A stretch of DNA of 64,000 nt. Source: an uncultured Bacilli bacterium. Lineage in GTDB: Bacteria; Bacillota_I; Bacilli_A; RF39; UBA660. The stretch lies in the NCBI GenBank assembly GCA_934101185.1, contig CAKOQD010000001.1:220168-284167 (forward strand), given 5' to 3'. Of the stretch, positions 9,591 through 18,328 are shown piece after piece. The position numbers and the translations under genes are program-made. The notes beneath the pieces are model-generated. The model ran no database searches, was not told the origin of the DNA, and worked only from the letters and a program-made list of their open reading frames with translations. The number at the start of each line of letters is the position of its first letter. The stretch's first letter is position 1.

Positions 9591-9601
9591 AAGATACTAT
9601 A

Positions 9602-9859
9602 TTATTCAGCAGTTTTATATGCTTCTAAAATAGCTTCTTCAAATAATGCACGAGTTTCAGGATTAATTGGATGTGCTATATCACGATATCCACCAGTTGA
9701 AGTTTTTCTACTAGGCATTGCTATAAATAAACCATTATCTCCTTCAATTATACGGATATCATGAATTGCAAAACAATCATCAATTAAAACTGATGCAATT
9801 CCTTTCATACGAGATCCTTCTTTTTCAACTTTACGTACATTTACTGATGTAATTTTCAT
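9602..9859 (-). CDS. spoVG: SpoVG family regulator (septation/sporulation)
   Basis: The protein is 85 aa and a close match to Spo[32 protein letters not shown] and [19 protein letters not shown]. SpoVG is a small nucleic-acid-binding regulator affecting asymmetric septation and, in several Firmicutes, virulence and capsule genes. GGAGGAACTAAAAG precedes the ATG. It is monocistronic, bounded by a terminator. A TATAAT-like -10 is at 9909-9914 but no good -35 is visible. Confidence 0.96.
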   Translation of the reverse strand: MKITSVNVRKVEKEGSRMKGIASVLIDDCFAIHDIRIIEGDNGLFIAMPSRKTSTGGYRDIAHPINPETRALFEEAILEAYKTAE

Positions 9860-9989
9860 CTTTTAGTTCCTCCTTTTATGAAGCCAACCGCTCCTAATAT
9901 TATTGTATATTATAGAAAATAAAAAATCAATATTATTTACAACATTTTACCAAATATTGTAAACAACAAATGTAATAAAAATTAAATAC

Positions 9990-10208
9990 TTAAGAAATTG
10001 AAATGAGTTCAATGTTACCAATTAAAACATCAGAATAAGAAAAGGATTTAACTATGCCATTAGAACATTTTATCAAAAAAACAAATTTATAAGTACTAGT
10101 TATAACACCATAAAATTTTTCAGTCTGATTTCTAGCACCATTAACTTTAAACAAATATTCCTTACCAATACAAGAAGTAATATTATTTCTAATCTTTTCT
10201 ATTGTCAT
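9990..10208 (-). CDS. veg: Veg family protein
   Basis: The protein is 72 aa and matches Veg in layout: N-terminal IRNNITSCIGKEYLFKVNGARNQT, then YGVITSTYKFVFLIK and FSYSDVLIGNIEL. In B. subtilis Veg stimulates biofilm formation by interfering with SinR, whose targets include tasA. Its start overlaps the yabG stop by 4 bp (ATGA), so the pair is co-translated. The yabG-veg order is conserved. Given the TasA-like locus nearby, a role in matrix regulation is possible but is inference. Confidence 0.88.
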   Translation of the reverse strand: MTIEKIRNNITSCIGKEYLFKVNGARNQTEKFYGVITSTYKFVFLIKCSNGIVKSFSYSDVLIGNIELISIS

Positions 10209-10999
10209 CTAGGATACCCCACATACATAGTACCATTAGTTATAATACCACCTATGCCATCTGTACCATATTTAGTTTTTTGTAAAATTTCGAGTAAATC
10301 TATAGGTTTATTTTTATTTGACAAACTTACACTGCTTGCAATAATTGCAGGATCAAGAGCATGTATATTTATTCTCTTTGGACTACTAGCAAAATTAGCT
10401 CCCACTCTAATTAATTCTTCATAATTTGATTGACAAGCACCAGCTATTATAATAAGTTTCTCATGATCGTTTTCATACTTTCTAGCATTAATAACAGTTT
10501 TAATAAAATTAATACTATTTTTATAATTAGAATTACTTAAAATATCAATATCATTTTTATCATAATAAGCATCATGACCAGTAATAACAAGTATATCAGG
10601 ATTGGTTTCATTCAAATGCTCAAGAATTTGGTTAGGCATGTCTCTTTCATTTACTACTACTCCATATGACAATATATTAAGTTTTTTATATAAATTCATA
10701 CATCGTTTTAAATAATCATCATCGGCATCAATATGCAGAATTTTACCTGGTAAATAAAAGTACTCATCCCTATCCAACTCAGAAAAAGAAATCATTCGAT
10801 CAGTCAATTTATCATCATCTAAAATCAGATCGTTCTCACAATTATTACAATGAACTAAATCTGAAACATTAGCATCAGCCATTAATCTCACATTAAGACC
10901 CTTTAAAATAACTACATCATTAGAAATACTAACAATTTTAAATACAGTATCATTATTATGTGATTTTCTAGTAACTAAATCACCAACATTAAAAAGCAT
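10205..10999 (-). CDS. yabG: Sporulation-specific protease YabG
   Basis: The protein is 264 aa, close to the usual length. It has an N-terminal SH3-like part (VGDLVTRKSHNNDTVFKIVSI), then the YabG core with the segments NPDILVITGHDAYY, IIAGACQSNYEELIRVGANFASSP and IDLLEILQKTKYGTDGIGG. YabG is a cysteine-type protease of the mother cell that processes spore coat proteins. The conserved H and C in TGHD and AGACQS are likely catalytic (inference). It is followed by veg. GGAGATGATTAT precedes the ATG. Confidence 0.92.
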   Translation of the reverse strand: MLFNVGDLVTRKSHNNDTVFKIVSISNDVVILKGLNVRLMADANVSDLVHCNNCENDLILDDDKLTDRMISFSELDRDEYFYLPGKILHIDADDDYLKRCMNLYKKLNILSYGVVVNERDMPNQILEHLNETNPDILVITGHDAYYDKNDIDILSNSNYKNSINFIKTVINARKYENDHEKLIIIAGACQSNYEELIRVGANFASSPKRINIHALDPAIIASSVSLSNKNKPIDLLEILQKTKYGTDGIGGIITNGTMYVGYPR

Positions 11000-11052
11000 A
11001 TAATCATCTCCAAAAAATTATATGCTAAATACCAAATAAAATAACTTAAAAA

Positions 11053-11904
11053 TTATTTATAACCTCTCTTGATTAGTTTTGCATGTACAACAACACGCTT
11101 ATTATTATTAGAACAAGTACTAAGTGTAAGAATTTTATCACTAGAACTTACATTAACTTTAAAACTATGAATACTTCTACCCTTAATAGTTTTTAAAAAA
11201 TCAGAATAATCAGAAGAACTAGGAAAATCAATAGTCAAATAATAAGTTTCTACTGGAACTTTATAAACAGAAAAAATTTGCCACATTGTATTTTCGGTCT
11301 GAGTCGATAATCTAATAATATGATTATTCTTATTATTATACCAATTGCTACTAAGAACATTATGCAAAGAACCAAACATGGTTTTATCTAATCTAGAATG
11401 CCCATAAATAATATTATTTTTACTAGAAAAATCTTTATTGTTTCTATAATCTAAAAATAGCCACCCAGCATCGTTCCAACTTTTGTCAAAAGCGTGTGTC
11501 AAATAATATTTATTATCCTTTGTTTGCATGAATGGATAATTAATATTAGTATTATTAACATTAATCCAACCAACAGTATCTTTATTTTGCTTAATAAGTT
11601 TATCAATATCAACATCAATCAAAGGCATTTTGATAAATTGCCAATAACTATTATCCTTATCATTTTTTAAAGATTTGTCTTCAACAACTTCAGTATTTTT
11701 ATCATCATCAATCATTTTAACTTCAGTATTTTTACTTATATCTTCAGAAAGTTTTAAAATATCATTATTATCATTACTCCAAAAAAATATTTGAAGCAAA
11801 CTTATAATAAGACCAATAGCAAAAACAATAAAAAGAACACTAAATAATACTGTTTTTACTTTTTTGACTTTTATTATTTTATTTCTATTAATATTATTTT
11901 TCAT
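11053..11904 (-). CDS. srtB: Class B sortase
   Basis: The protein is 283 aa. A cytoplasmic basic tail and one membrane helix (about 16-38) precede the extracellular catalytic domain: NTNINYPFMQTKDNKYYL, IIYGHSR (catalytic His), LTLSTCSNNNKRVVVHAKL (catalytic Cys and Arg). All three active-site residues are present. Class B sortases in Firmicutes process NPQTN-like or pilin signals. The start overlaps the rsmA end by 11 bp and has GAGGGTGG upstream. It is the nearest sortase to the TasA-like cluster, although those proteins show no evident sorting signal. Its substrate is unknown. Confidence 0.92.
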   Translation of the reverse strand: MKNNINRNKIIKVKKVKTVLFSVLFIVFAIGLIISLLQIFFWSNDNNDILKLSEDISKNTEVKMIDDDKNTEVVEDKSLKNDKDNSYWQFIKMPLIDVDIDKLIKQNKDTVGWINVNNTNINYPFMQTKDNKYYLTHAFDKSWNDAGWLFLDYRNNKDFSSKNNIIYGHSRLDKTMFGSLHNVLSSNWYNNKNNHIIRLSTQTENTMWQIFSVYKVPVETYYLTIDFPSSSDYSDFLKTIKGRSIHSFKVNVSSSDKILTLSTCSNNNKRVVVHAKLIKRGYK

Positions 11905-12709
11905 CAATACCACCCTCACTTAAAGCATTTGAAATTTCACAAAAAATATCTATATCAAGTTGTTCAGCCCTAGCACTTAAATCTAAATTATATTTTTTTA
12001 AAATATCAGAAACAATTTCAAGATTATACATTGAAAGATTATTTTTCAAATTTTTTCTTTTAAATTTAAATGAATCTCTAATTAACTTAAAAAACAAATT
12101 TTCATCCAAAACATCTAAACCAGTAGTTTTTTTCTTAAAGCAAACTATAGCACTATCAACATTAGGAACAGGATAAAAACATTTTCTATTTACAACAAAC
12201 AACTTTTTGACATCATATTTATAATTCAAAAAAACAGTTAAAGAATTATATTCTTTAGTTCCAACTTTAGCAGTAAATCTATCAGCTACCTCATTTTGAA
12301 CCATAAAATTCATGAAATCAAAATCAATACCAGAAGAAATCAATTTTTCAATAATCGCAGTAGTAACATAATAAGGTAAATTAGCTATTACACAAATATT
12401 AGAATAAGATAAATCTCTTAAGTCATAAATTAAATCTCTATTTAAGAAATCATCAAATATAATTTTGTAATTATTAAAATCACTAAGATTACCAATAAGT
12501 CTATCTTTCACATCTAAATCTATTTCATATCCTAGAACATAATCAAAATTTTTGCACAATTCACTAGTAAGCCTGCCATCCCCACATCCAATTTCTATAA
12601 CTAAACTATTAGGTAATATATCAATACTATTTATTATTTTTGTAACAATATTTTTATCAATCAAAAAATTTTGCCCATACTTTTTCTTAAAATTAAAATC
12701 CTTTAACAT
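11894..12709 (-). CDS. rsmA: 16S rRNA dimethyladenosine transferase
   Basis: The protein is 271 aa. It begins with the KKKYGQNFLIDKNI signature, then the SAM-binding motif VIEIGCGDGRLT and the catalytic NLPYY motif. RsmA (KsgA) dimethylates two adjacent adenosines in helix 45 of 16S rRNA. The ATG was selected because GGAGGT lies 7 bp upstream; an in-frame ATG 15 bp earlier contains that ribosome site within its codons. The usual upstream partner rnmV is not present in this window. Confidence 0.96.
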   Translation of the reverse strand: MLKDFNFKKKYGQNFLIDKNIVTKIINSIDILPNSLVIEIGCGDGRLTSELCKNFDYVLGYEIDLDVKDRLIGNLSDFNNYKIIFDDFLNRDLIYDLRDLSYSNICVIANLPYYVTTAIIEKLISSGIDFDFMNFMVQNEVADRFTAKVGTKEYNSLTVFLNYKYDVKKLFVVNRKCFYPVPNVDSAIVCFKKKTTGLDVLDENLFFKLIRDSFKFKRKNLKNNLSMYNLEIVSDILKKYNLDLSARAEQLDIDIFCEISNALSEGGIDEK

Positions 12710-12769
12710 AATAGATACCTCCATATAAATAATAACACTTTTTTTAAAATAAAAAAAGTAAGAAACTGA

Positions 12770-13240
12770 TTATTCAGCATTCTTACTAACACTACTTTTC
12801 TTTTTATCAGCCTTTTTTTTATCAAGTAAAGCACTCACAATAAGTAAAATATTAGAACCAAAAATAACATAAAACATTGATTCAATCATCGCAAGATTAT
12901 CAGCTAAATAAGCCGAATTATACGATATGTTATACTTATAATATATTAACATATTAGTATCAAATTTTGCTCTTAATCCAATTAATATTGTAACTGATAA
13001 TATTAAGAAAGTACCAAAATTAAACAATAAATTCTCACTACATTCCTTTTTACCAATAAACAAATTAACAATAAAAACAAGAAACACTAAAGCAAAAGGA
13101 ATTAAAACATTAACTGCTTCAGACATAGATTTTTCCAAACGTTGATAAGTAAAAGTAAGTCCCCAAAACACTAAGAAAAATGCACCAATAATCAAAACAT
13201 ATCTCAAATAAAAGAACATTTTAGAAAGTATATTACTCAT
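12770..13240 (-). CDS. Multi-pass membrane protein of the TasA-like locus, unknown function
   Basis: The protein is 156 aa with about four predicted membrane helices (near 10-30, 45-62, 75-92 and 125-143 by hydrophobicity) and a short lysine-rich cytoplasmic tail. I do not recognise a family. The GGAGGTG site before the chosen ATG lies inside the end of the preceding gene, and the two genes overlap by 8 bp. It is the last gene of the presumed operon carrying SipW and TasA-like proteins, so it may help export or anchor the fibre (inference). Confidence 0.8.
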   Translation of the reverse strand: MSNILSKMFFYLRYVLIIGAFFLVFWGLTFTYQRLEKSMSEAVNVLIPFALVFLVFIVNLFIGKKECSENLLFNFGTFLILSVTILIGLRAKFDTNMLIYYKYNISYNSAYLADNLAMIESMFYVIFGSNILLIVSALLDKKKADKKKSSVSKNAE

Positions 13241-13922
13241 TAGAATCACCTCCGAATGTATCATGATACCAAGTCGATATGTCTAAAATGAGTGAAGAAA
13301 CTATATCATAATTCCTCAAAGCAAACTCAGTATCACTTCTCAAATCATCAAAAATTGAAAATCTATTCATTTCACTAGTAAATGAATAAGAATTAGTATT
13401 TAATGACTTCTTTTCCATATAATTTGCATTACTAGCAACAACATCAAACATTTTTTCATAATTATTAATCATATTATTATAGCTAGATTTAACACTAGAA
13501 TTAGATCCAATATAAGGCTTTATGCTATACTTTAATAAACTATTACATTCAGCATTAATTTTAGTATATAAATAATTCATATTTGTGTAAGTATCATAGT
13601 ATTTAAAAGTATGCATTCCAGAATTTTTATATAATTCAGAATCCTTAAAAGATATTATACATTTATTAATTGTACCTTGAATTGCTTTTGCAGAATCAGT
13701 TTTACTAGCATCAACTTTAGATATATCAATAGAAACCAATTTTTCTGATTTACTAATATTATCTCTAATACTTTTATAAGAAATGTTTTCATTAGTATCA
13801 ACACTATAAGTATGAGAAATTTCTCTATAATGGTAAAGATTAATTAGTAACAAAAATGAAGCCATTATAATTCCTAACATCATAACTATATTTCCAAAAA
13901 GTTTAAAAAAATCTTTAATCAT
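13233..13922 (-). CDS. Single-pass extracellular protein of the TasA-like locus, unknown function
   Basis: The protein is 229 aa. An N-terminal membrane helix (about 8-28) is followed by about 200 hydrophilic residues, rich in S, N, K and Y, predicted to lie outside the cell. No LPXTG motif, repeat or enzyme signature is visible. It has only two cysteines (C88 and C126 by my count), which could pair. The stop-to-start distance from the signal peptidase gene is 2 bp and it overlaps the next gene, so it is in the same operon. Assembly factor or minor subunit are guesses from context. Confidence 0.8.
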   Translation of the reverse strand: MIKDFFKLFGNIVMMLGIIMASFLLLINLYHYREISHTYSVDTNENISYKSIRDNISKSEKLVSIDISKVDASKTDSAKAIQGTINKCIISFKDSELYKNSGMHTFKYYDTYTNMNYLYTKINAECNSLLKYSIKPYIGSNSSVKSSYNNMINNYEKMFDVVASNANYMEKKSLNTNSYSFTSEMNRFSIFDDLRSDTEFALRNYDIVSSLILDISTWYHDTFGGDSNE

Positions 13923-13924
13923 AA

Positions 13925-14593
13925 TTATTCCTCCTTATTTAACTTTTTATCATTATCTTTTTCATATTCATCTTCATTTAAAGTCTTAATAAGCTCTTTT
14001 CTAGCAATATCAGATCTTGCATTCCTTTTAACAACAGATTTAGTCTTGCTACCAGCAATCTTAAATATTTTTAAAATATCATAAATAACAACTCCCATAC
14101 AAGGAAGAAGAATGACAGAAACCCAACCAATTTTTGATAATAAAAATTGTTGAATATAACCAGCTTTAGGTATTTTAAATAAAACCTTACCTAAAACATT
14201 ATCCTCATTAGCAGGAGAACTATCTGGAGTAGGATTATTATCACCCTTAGTAGTATATTGCATTTTACCATTCATTTCTATGGGTTCAGAATAAATTCTA
14301 TGAGTAATAGTTTTACCACTACTAATATTCGAAGTAGAAACAAAAGTAATAATATCGCCTTTGTAATAAGCATTTTCTCTATAAGTAACAATAATATCCC
14401 CTGGTTTTATTGTCGGATACATACTTGGAGAAAGTATTGTATAAAAATTAAGTTTTACTTCACCCAAATCATTATTATTAGCAAGAACTTTTACCCTAAC
14501 AACATAAACAAGCAAAAATATCATTATACATAAAAGCAAAATAAATAAAGTCGATGAAATAATTTTAGAAATCAATTTTAAAGTTTTTTTCAC
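13925..14593 (-). CDS. sipW: SipW-type signal peptidase I
   Basis: The protein is 222 aa. It has membrane helices near the N-terminus and around 155-175. Catalytic serine lies in ILSPSMYPTIKPGDI. The second motif is TITHRI, with histidine where bacterial-type enzymes have lysine; this marks the SipW/ER-type subclass. In B. subtilis SipW matures TasA and TapA. A basic cytoplasmic tail of about 45 residues follows the last helix. I chose GTG because AGGG lies 9 bp upstream; an in-frame TTG three codons earlier is too close to it. It lies 17 bp downstream of a TasA-like gene. Confidence 0.92.
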   Translation of the reverse strand: MKKTLKLISKIISSTLFILLLCIMIFLLVYVVRVKVLANNNDLGEVKLNFYTILSPSMYPTIKPGDIIVTYRENAYYKGDIITFVSTSNISSGKTITHRIYSEPIEMNGKMQYTTKGDNNPTPDSSPANEDNVLGKVLFKIPKAGYIQQFLLSKIGWVSVILLPCMGVVIYDILKIFKIAGSKTKSVVKRNARSDIARKELIKTLNEDEYEKDNDKKLNKEE

Positions 14594-14610
14594 TACTACC
14601 AACCCTTTCT

Positions 14611-15303
14611 TTAATAACTATTAACGGCAACTTTACACTTAAATATCCTAGAAACATTATCAACAGAATAATCAGTTGACAACCACATCCTAAAAGTATA
14701 AGTATCAAAATTATCATTACTAATTTCATTTCTAATTAAAGTATACCCATTATTTTGTATTTTACTCTTAGGAAGTTCTGATACCTTATTGACAATTTTA
14801 TCATTAATTTTTACATCTTTTTGATTCTTTACTAAATAAATTTTGATATATTCAGGTGAAATAGTATTTTCATCATTCAATACTAACGAAACCTCATAAT
14901 TAGAATAATCAGAATTTTTCTTTTTTGTAATATCACCATAATACTTTTCAGAAACATTAAATTCATACATTTCATTTTTACCATTCAATTTCATTCCAAC
15001 CTCATCTGAAACAGGATACATATCTACCATGTTTATATAATTACTATCATCAGAAAAAGAAAACAAAACTGAACCAGTAGTTATTGTATTATTTTTAACC
15101 GAACTAAAATGATCAGCTACAGAAAAACATATAAATGATACAAATAAAGTTAAAAATACAATAAACAATAGTAATAAGAAAACAAAACGACCATTTTCAC
15201 TTTTATTTTTAGGATGTAAAATTTCAAATGCTACCTTATCAGCAACCTTAACCAATTCTTTATCCGAGGAAACATCAAAATACTTTTCATTATCATCCTT
15301 CAT
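14611..15303 (-). CDS. TasA/camelysin-like protein with cytoplasmic N-terminal extension
   Basis: The protein is 230 aa. About 45 charged cytoplasmic residues precede a membrane helix (roughly 48-72). Right after it comes NTITTGSVLFSFSDD, the same motif that follows the signal sequence in the two upstream paralogues (ITTGSV, IKSGTV). Other shared landmarks are YPVSDEVG and near the end YTFRMWLSTDY. The long N-terminal extension is unusual and suggests a membrane-anchored base or TapA-like subunit (inference). GGTGGTGAGG precedes the ATG. A terminator separates it from the upstream paralogue, so it may have its own promoter. Confidence 0.82.
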   Translation of the reverse strand: MKDDNEKYFDVSSDKELVKVADKVAFEILHPKNKSENGRFVFLLLLFIVFLTLFVSFICFSVADHFSSVKNNTITTGSVLFSFSDDSNYINMVDMYPVSDEVGMKLNGKNEMYEFNVSEKYYGDITKKKNSDYSNYEVSLVLNDENTISPEYIKIYLVKNQKDVKINDKIVNKVSELPKSKIQNNGYTLIRNEISNDNFDTYTFRMWLSTDYSVDNVSRIFKCKVAVNSY

Positions 15304-15381
15304 AGCCTCACCACCAATTCTACTATAACAATAGAATATCACAAATATTAAAAAAATAAAAGTGTTTTCTTAAACATTTAC

Positions 15382-15406
15382 AAAAAAAAGCAAGCATTAC
15401 ACTTGC
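15382..15406 (-). terminator. Terminator after the second TasA-like gene
   Basis: On the minus strand GCAAG...CTTGC forms a stem with two extra G-T pairs, followed by eight T, 12 bp after the stop. It could uncouple the two abundant subunits from the downstream sipW part. Confidence 0.85.
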
Positions 15407-15417
15407 ATTTTGTCATA

Positions 15418-16188
15418 CTAGAATTGAGCAGCTGAAACTTTAACTTTAAAACTGAATGTTTCTTGAGTAGTTTCTTTAGTTTGTGTATTAGTCCAAACAC
15501 CATTTGCAGCTTTACAAGCAGCTTCTGTCTCATTACCAGCAACTGAACAAGATCCAGAAGTTGTATTAGCTGTTCCTGCTTCTCCACCTTTTAATACATA
15601 TTTATCACTAATCCATGCATTAATAGTATATGTCTTTTGATTACCATTTGTAGTAATAACACCCTTATCAAATACATAATTATTCAATAAATAAGTATCA
15701 GCAGCAATACCAGTCATTCCTGTATCATCAGCAGCAAATCCTTTATTATTAGCAAAACTATTTAAAGTAACAGCAGTAGCAGTTTTAGTTGTACCAGTAC
15801 TAGTATAATAATTATCACTATTATCTTTAATAGCAACCATAATCATACTATCTGTTAAATTAGTATTACCTTCAGTTAAATCAACAAATCCAACTTCATA
15901 GTGAATGTTCATTGTACCAGATAAATTAGCTGATAAAGTAAAGTTACCTGTACCAACACCTTCACCACCTGCTAGACCAGTTTCATCGCTAACACCATAT
16001 GTATTTTCAACTGTAAATAAAGATTTTCCTTTCTTATCAATTGCTAAAGAAACAGAACCTGTTGTGATTACATTTTCTTTAGTACCTTGAGCAGAAAAAC
16101 TATACATAGCGAATGACACACCAACAACAGCAATAACCAAAACTAGTACACCTAGAATTGATAAAATCATAGTTTTATTGTTTTCCAT
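15418..16188 (-). CDS. TasA/camelysin-like secreted fibre subunit
   Basis: The protein is 256 aa. The hydrophobic N-terminal segment (about 7-28, ending GVSFAMYSFSA) is a SipW-type signal. NVITTGSVSLAI follows, comparable to the ATFASGTLDL region of TasA. The body is T/G/N/A-rich as in secreted beta-sandwich proteins. YGVSDETG and YTINAWISDKY match its neighbours. A cysteine pair in SCSVAGNETEAACKAANG (about 211-228) is an insertion not seen in the paralogues. The gene lies 25 bp downstream of another paralogue and is followed by a terminator, consistent with high expression. Filament formation is inferred from the family. Confidence 0.85.
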   Translation of the reverse strand: MENNKTMILSILGVLVLVIAVVGVSFAMYSFSAQGTKENVITTGSVSLAIDKKGKSLFTVENTYGVSDETGLAGGEGVGTGNFTLSANLSGTMNIHYEVGFVDLTEGNTNLTDSMIMVAIKDNSDNYYTSTGTTKTATAVTLNSFANNKGFAADDTGMTGIAADTYLLNNYVFDKGVITTNGNQKTYTINAWISDKYVLKGGEAGTANTTSGSCSVAGNETEAACKAANGVWTNTQTKETTQETFSFKVKVSAAQF

Positions 16189-16213
16189 TATATTAAACTC
16201 CTTTCATAAAATT

Positions 16214-16798
16214 TTAAACTCCACCATTTACATTAACTCTTAAAGAATATTTAGAGTCAGAAGCAATAGCAGAAGCATTTTGATCACCAGCAATCCAAAT
16301 TCTCAATCTATAAGAATCTGTTTTACCAGCAGCAGTACCAGCATTATCAGCAGCATCAACAATTACACCATTTGCCATTTCACTGACTTTTTTACCAGAT
16401 ACTATAGAAGTATAATTGCCATCTGTACCTAATTTTTGAAGATTAATTGCTATTTGATCATCTGTTAAATCACCACTAATTTTCGCAACAGAAACTTTAT
16501 AAGGAATAACTGTTCCTTCTTTAGAAGTTTTAGTAACAACATCAAAGTCGAAATAATCTCCGTCCTTAGTTAATTGTTGTAATGCGTCAGCTTCACTCAT
16601 TGGTAAAGCATTAGATAACGTAATACCATTTGTTTTTTCTGAGAAACTCATAGTAACTGTTCCAGATTTAATAGTATTTTCGCCAGTTACGTTATCATTT
16701 GAAGTAAACAACGCAAATGAAATACCAACAACAGCAACAACCAAAATTGCAACTCCTAAAACAGTCAACAAAATTTTCTTAGAACTATTATCTTCCAT
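16214..16798 (-). CDS. TasA/camelysin-like secreted fibre subunit
   Basis: The protein is 194 aa. A SipW-type signal segment (about 8-29, GISFALFTS) is followed by NTIKSGTVTMSFSEK, the position-equivalent of the TasA N-terminal strand. LPMSEADA and YRLRIWIAGDQ correspond to motifs in the two downstream paralogues. It is the first gene of the cluster, with AGGAGGTTAAACATA before the ATG and a promoter upstream. It lacks cysteines and any sorting motif, so it is probably released and polymerised rather than wall-anchored. No metalloprotease motif is visible despite the camelysin relationship. Confidence 0.85.
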   Translation of the reverse strand: MEDNSSKKILLTVLGVAILVVAVVGISFALFTSNDNVTGENTIKSGTVTMSFSEKTNGITLSNALPMSEADALQQLTKDGDYFDFDVVTKTSKEGTVIPYKVSVAKISGDLTDDQIAINLQKLGTDGNYTSIVSGKKVSEMANGVIVDAADNAGTAAGKTDSYRLRIWIAGDQNASAIASDSKYSLRVNVNGGV

Positions 16799-16824
16799 TA
16801 TGTTTAACCTCCTTTACTATAACC

Positions 16825-16853
16825 ATGATAATATATTTTTAAAAATATTGCAA
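16825..16853 (-). promoter_or_regulatory. Probable promoter of the TasA-like operon
   Basis: On the minus strand TTGCAA (16848-16853), 17 bp, TATCAT (16825-16830), about 26 bp upstream of the first TasA-like start. Confidence 0.5.
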
Positions 16854-16882
16854 TATATTTTTCAGTTTTTTTTCAAAAATGT

Positions 16883-16914
16883 AAAAAAATTAACGGCTAT
16901 AAAATAACCATTAA
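16883..16914 (-). terminator. Terminator after the 3D-domain gene
   Basis: An 11-bp stem with two G-T pairs (TTAATGGTTAT / ATAGCCGTTAA, 3-nt loop) followed by seven T starts at the base next to the stop codon. It insulates the TasA-like operon. Confidence 0.88.
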
Positions 16915-17508
16915 CTAATATCCATATCTAACTATATCAAAAACGACATTATTCACAGTTCTAACCGGAGATTTAGATCTTTGACTTTCCTTTAATAAAT
17001 CAATCATTGAAGAATCAACACCTCTATCAAGAACTATAACATACATATTATCATAAGCATCCAAATTAATTTTTAAAATACTACCGCATGGTAATAATGT
17101 TGAAGCAGCAACAATTCTTATTTTACCAAACTCTTTGTCATTATAATATATATTACCATTTTTCGCATTTTGTCCATTGCAACCAAGACGGCCCCCACAA
17201 GAAGCACAATCAGGACCATAATGAACTAATTTTGCTTTAAAACTAGTAGGATAACTTTTTGAATAAAAAACTGCATCCGCCATACTATTATAAAATACTG
17301 GTTTCAATTGTTTTTCCAACAACTCAGATTGTCCACTTTTTAAATCAGAATAAGTAAGTAAATTTTTACTATCATTAATTACATTAATATTTGTTTCATC
17401 AGTTTCTAATGCATACATTATACCAATACCAACAGATATGAACATAAATCCAAATATACTTAAAATACTCATTAGTATTTTAAAACTATTTCTTTTTATA
17501 TGATCCAA
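16915..17508 (-). CDS. 3D-domain secreted protein, YabE-like
   Basis: The protein is 197 aa with an N-terminal membrane anchor or signal (about 10-33). The C-terminal half has a variant of the 3D fold of lytic transglycosylase-like proteins: IRIVAASTLLPCGSILKI, then VIVLDRG and MIDLL, carrying the conserved aspartates. A small cysteine cluster CASCGGRLGC lies before it. In B. subtilis yabE, which also ends in a 3D domain, lies next to tatD/rnmV; the same place supports the assignment. The start is TTG with AGGTGA six bases upstream. Probable cell-wall remodelling; the G5 and DUF348 parts of YabE are absent. Confidence 0.75.
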   Translation of the reverse strand: MDHIKRNSFKILMSILSIFGFMFISVGIGIMYALETDETNINVINDSKNLLTYSDLKSGQSELLEKQLKPVFYNSMADAVFYSKSYPTSFKAKLVHYGPDCASCGGRLGCNGQNAKNGNIYYNDKEFGKIRIVAASTLLPCGSILKINLDAYDNMYVIVLDRGVDSSMIDLLKESQRSKSPVRTVNNVVFDIVRYGY

Positions 17509-17537
17509 AACAAATCACCTCAACTACTAAAATAGTA

Positions 17538-18296
17538 TCATATTTTATCATTCAAGTCAAATAATCCGATAACATTGTTACTGGTAATTTTTGCTACATC
17601 ATCTAAACTCACATTCTTAATAGAGGCTATTTTCTCTGCTATAATTTTAATATTTTTAGGTTCATTTTTTTCACTTCTAAAAGGAGACAAATAGGGAGAA
17701 TCAGTTTCTAAAACAATATGAGATAAATCTATTTCTCTTACAACATCACCAAGTTTGCTATTAGAAAAGGTAACTACCCCTCCAATTCCTAAGTAAAAAC
17801 CAAGTTCAATGAATTTATCAGCCATTTCCTTACTTCCAGAAAAACAATGAATAATACCCTTAACACCACTATTCTTCAAAATATCATATGTTTCTTGCAT
17901 AGCATCTCTAGTATGAATAACAACAGGTAATTCATATTTTTTAGCAATAGAAAGTTGTTTTTTAAATACTTCAATTTGTAATATTCTATCCTCTTTACCA
18001 TAATGATAATCTAATCCAATTTCACCAATACCTAAAATCTTGTCTTTATTATTTAAAATCTGTTTTTCAAGTAATAAAAAATCAGAATCATTTAAATTAT
18101 CAATTTCACTAGGATGATAGCCAACAGTCACAAATAAATTATTGTATTCTTTGCAAAGATCAATGTTAGAAGCATTATCTTCTTTACTGCAACCACCAAT
18201 AATCAAATATAAAACACCTGACTCTGCCGCATCATCTATAACTCTACCAATATCATCATATTCCTCATTAACTAGATGTAAATGTGTATCAAACAT
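17538..18296 (-). CDS. tatD: TatD-family metal-dependent deoxyribonuclease
   Basis: The protein is 252 aa. It starts MFDTHLHL, the first metal-binding motif, followed by GEIGLDYHY, PVVIHTRDA, IIHCFSG and VLETDSPYL, all standard TatD motifs. The family hydrolyses 3' ends of DNA and RNA. The reading frame extends 22 codons upstream, but GGAGGT lies just before the chosen ATG and the protein starts with the conserved core. In Bacilli this gene typically follows metG, as here, with one small gene between. Confidence 0.95.
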   Translation of the reverse strand: MFDTHLHLVNEEYDDIGRVIDDAAESGVLYLIIGGCSKEDNASNIDLCKEYNNLFVTVGYHPSEIDNLNDSDFLLLEKQILNNKDKILGIGEIGLDYHYGKEDRILQIEVFKKQLSIAKKYELPVVIHTRDAMQETYDILKNSGVKGIIHCFSGSKEMADKFIELGFYLGIGGVVTFSNSKLGDVVREIDLSHIVLETDSPYLSPFRSEKNEPKNIKIIAEKIASIKNVSLDDVAKITSNNVIGLFDLNDKI

Positions 18297-18328
18297 AACT
18301 ATACCTCCAAAAACATTATAACACAAAA

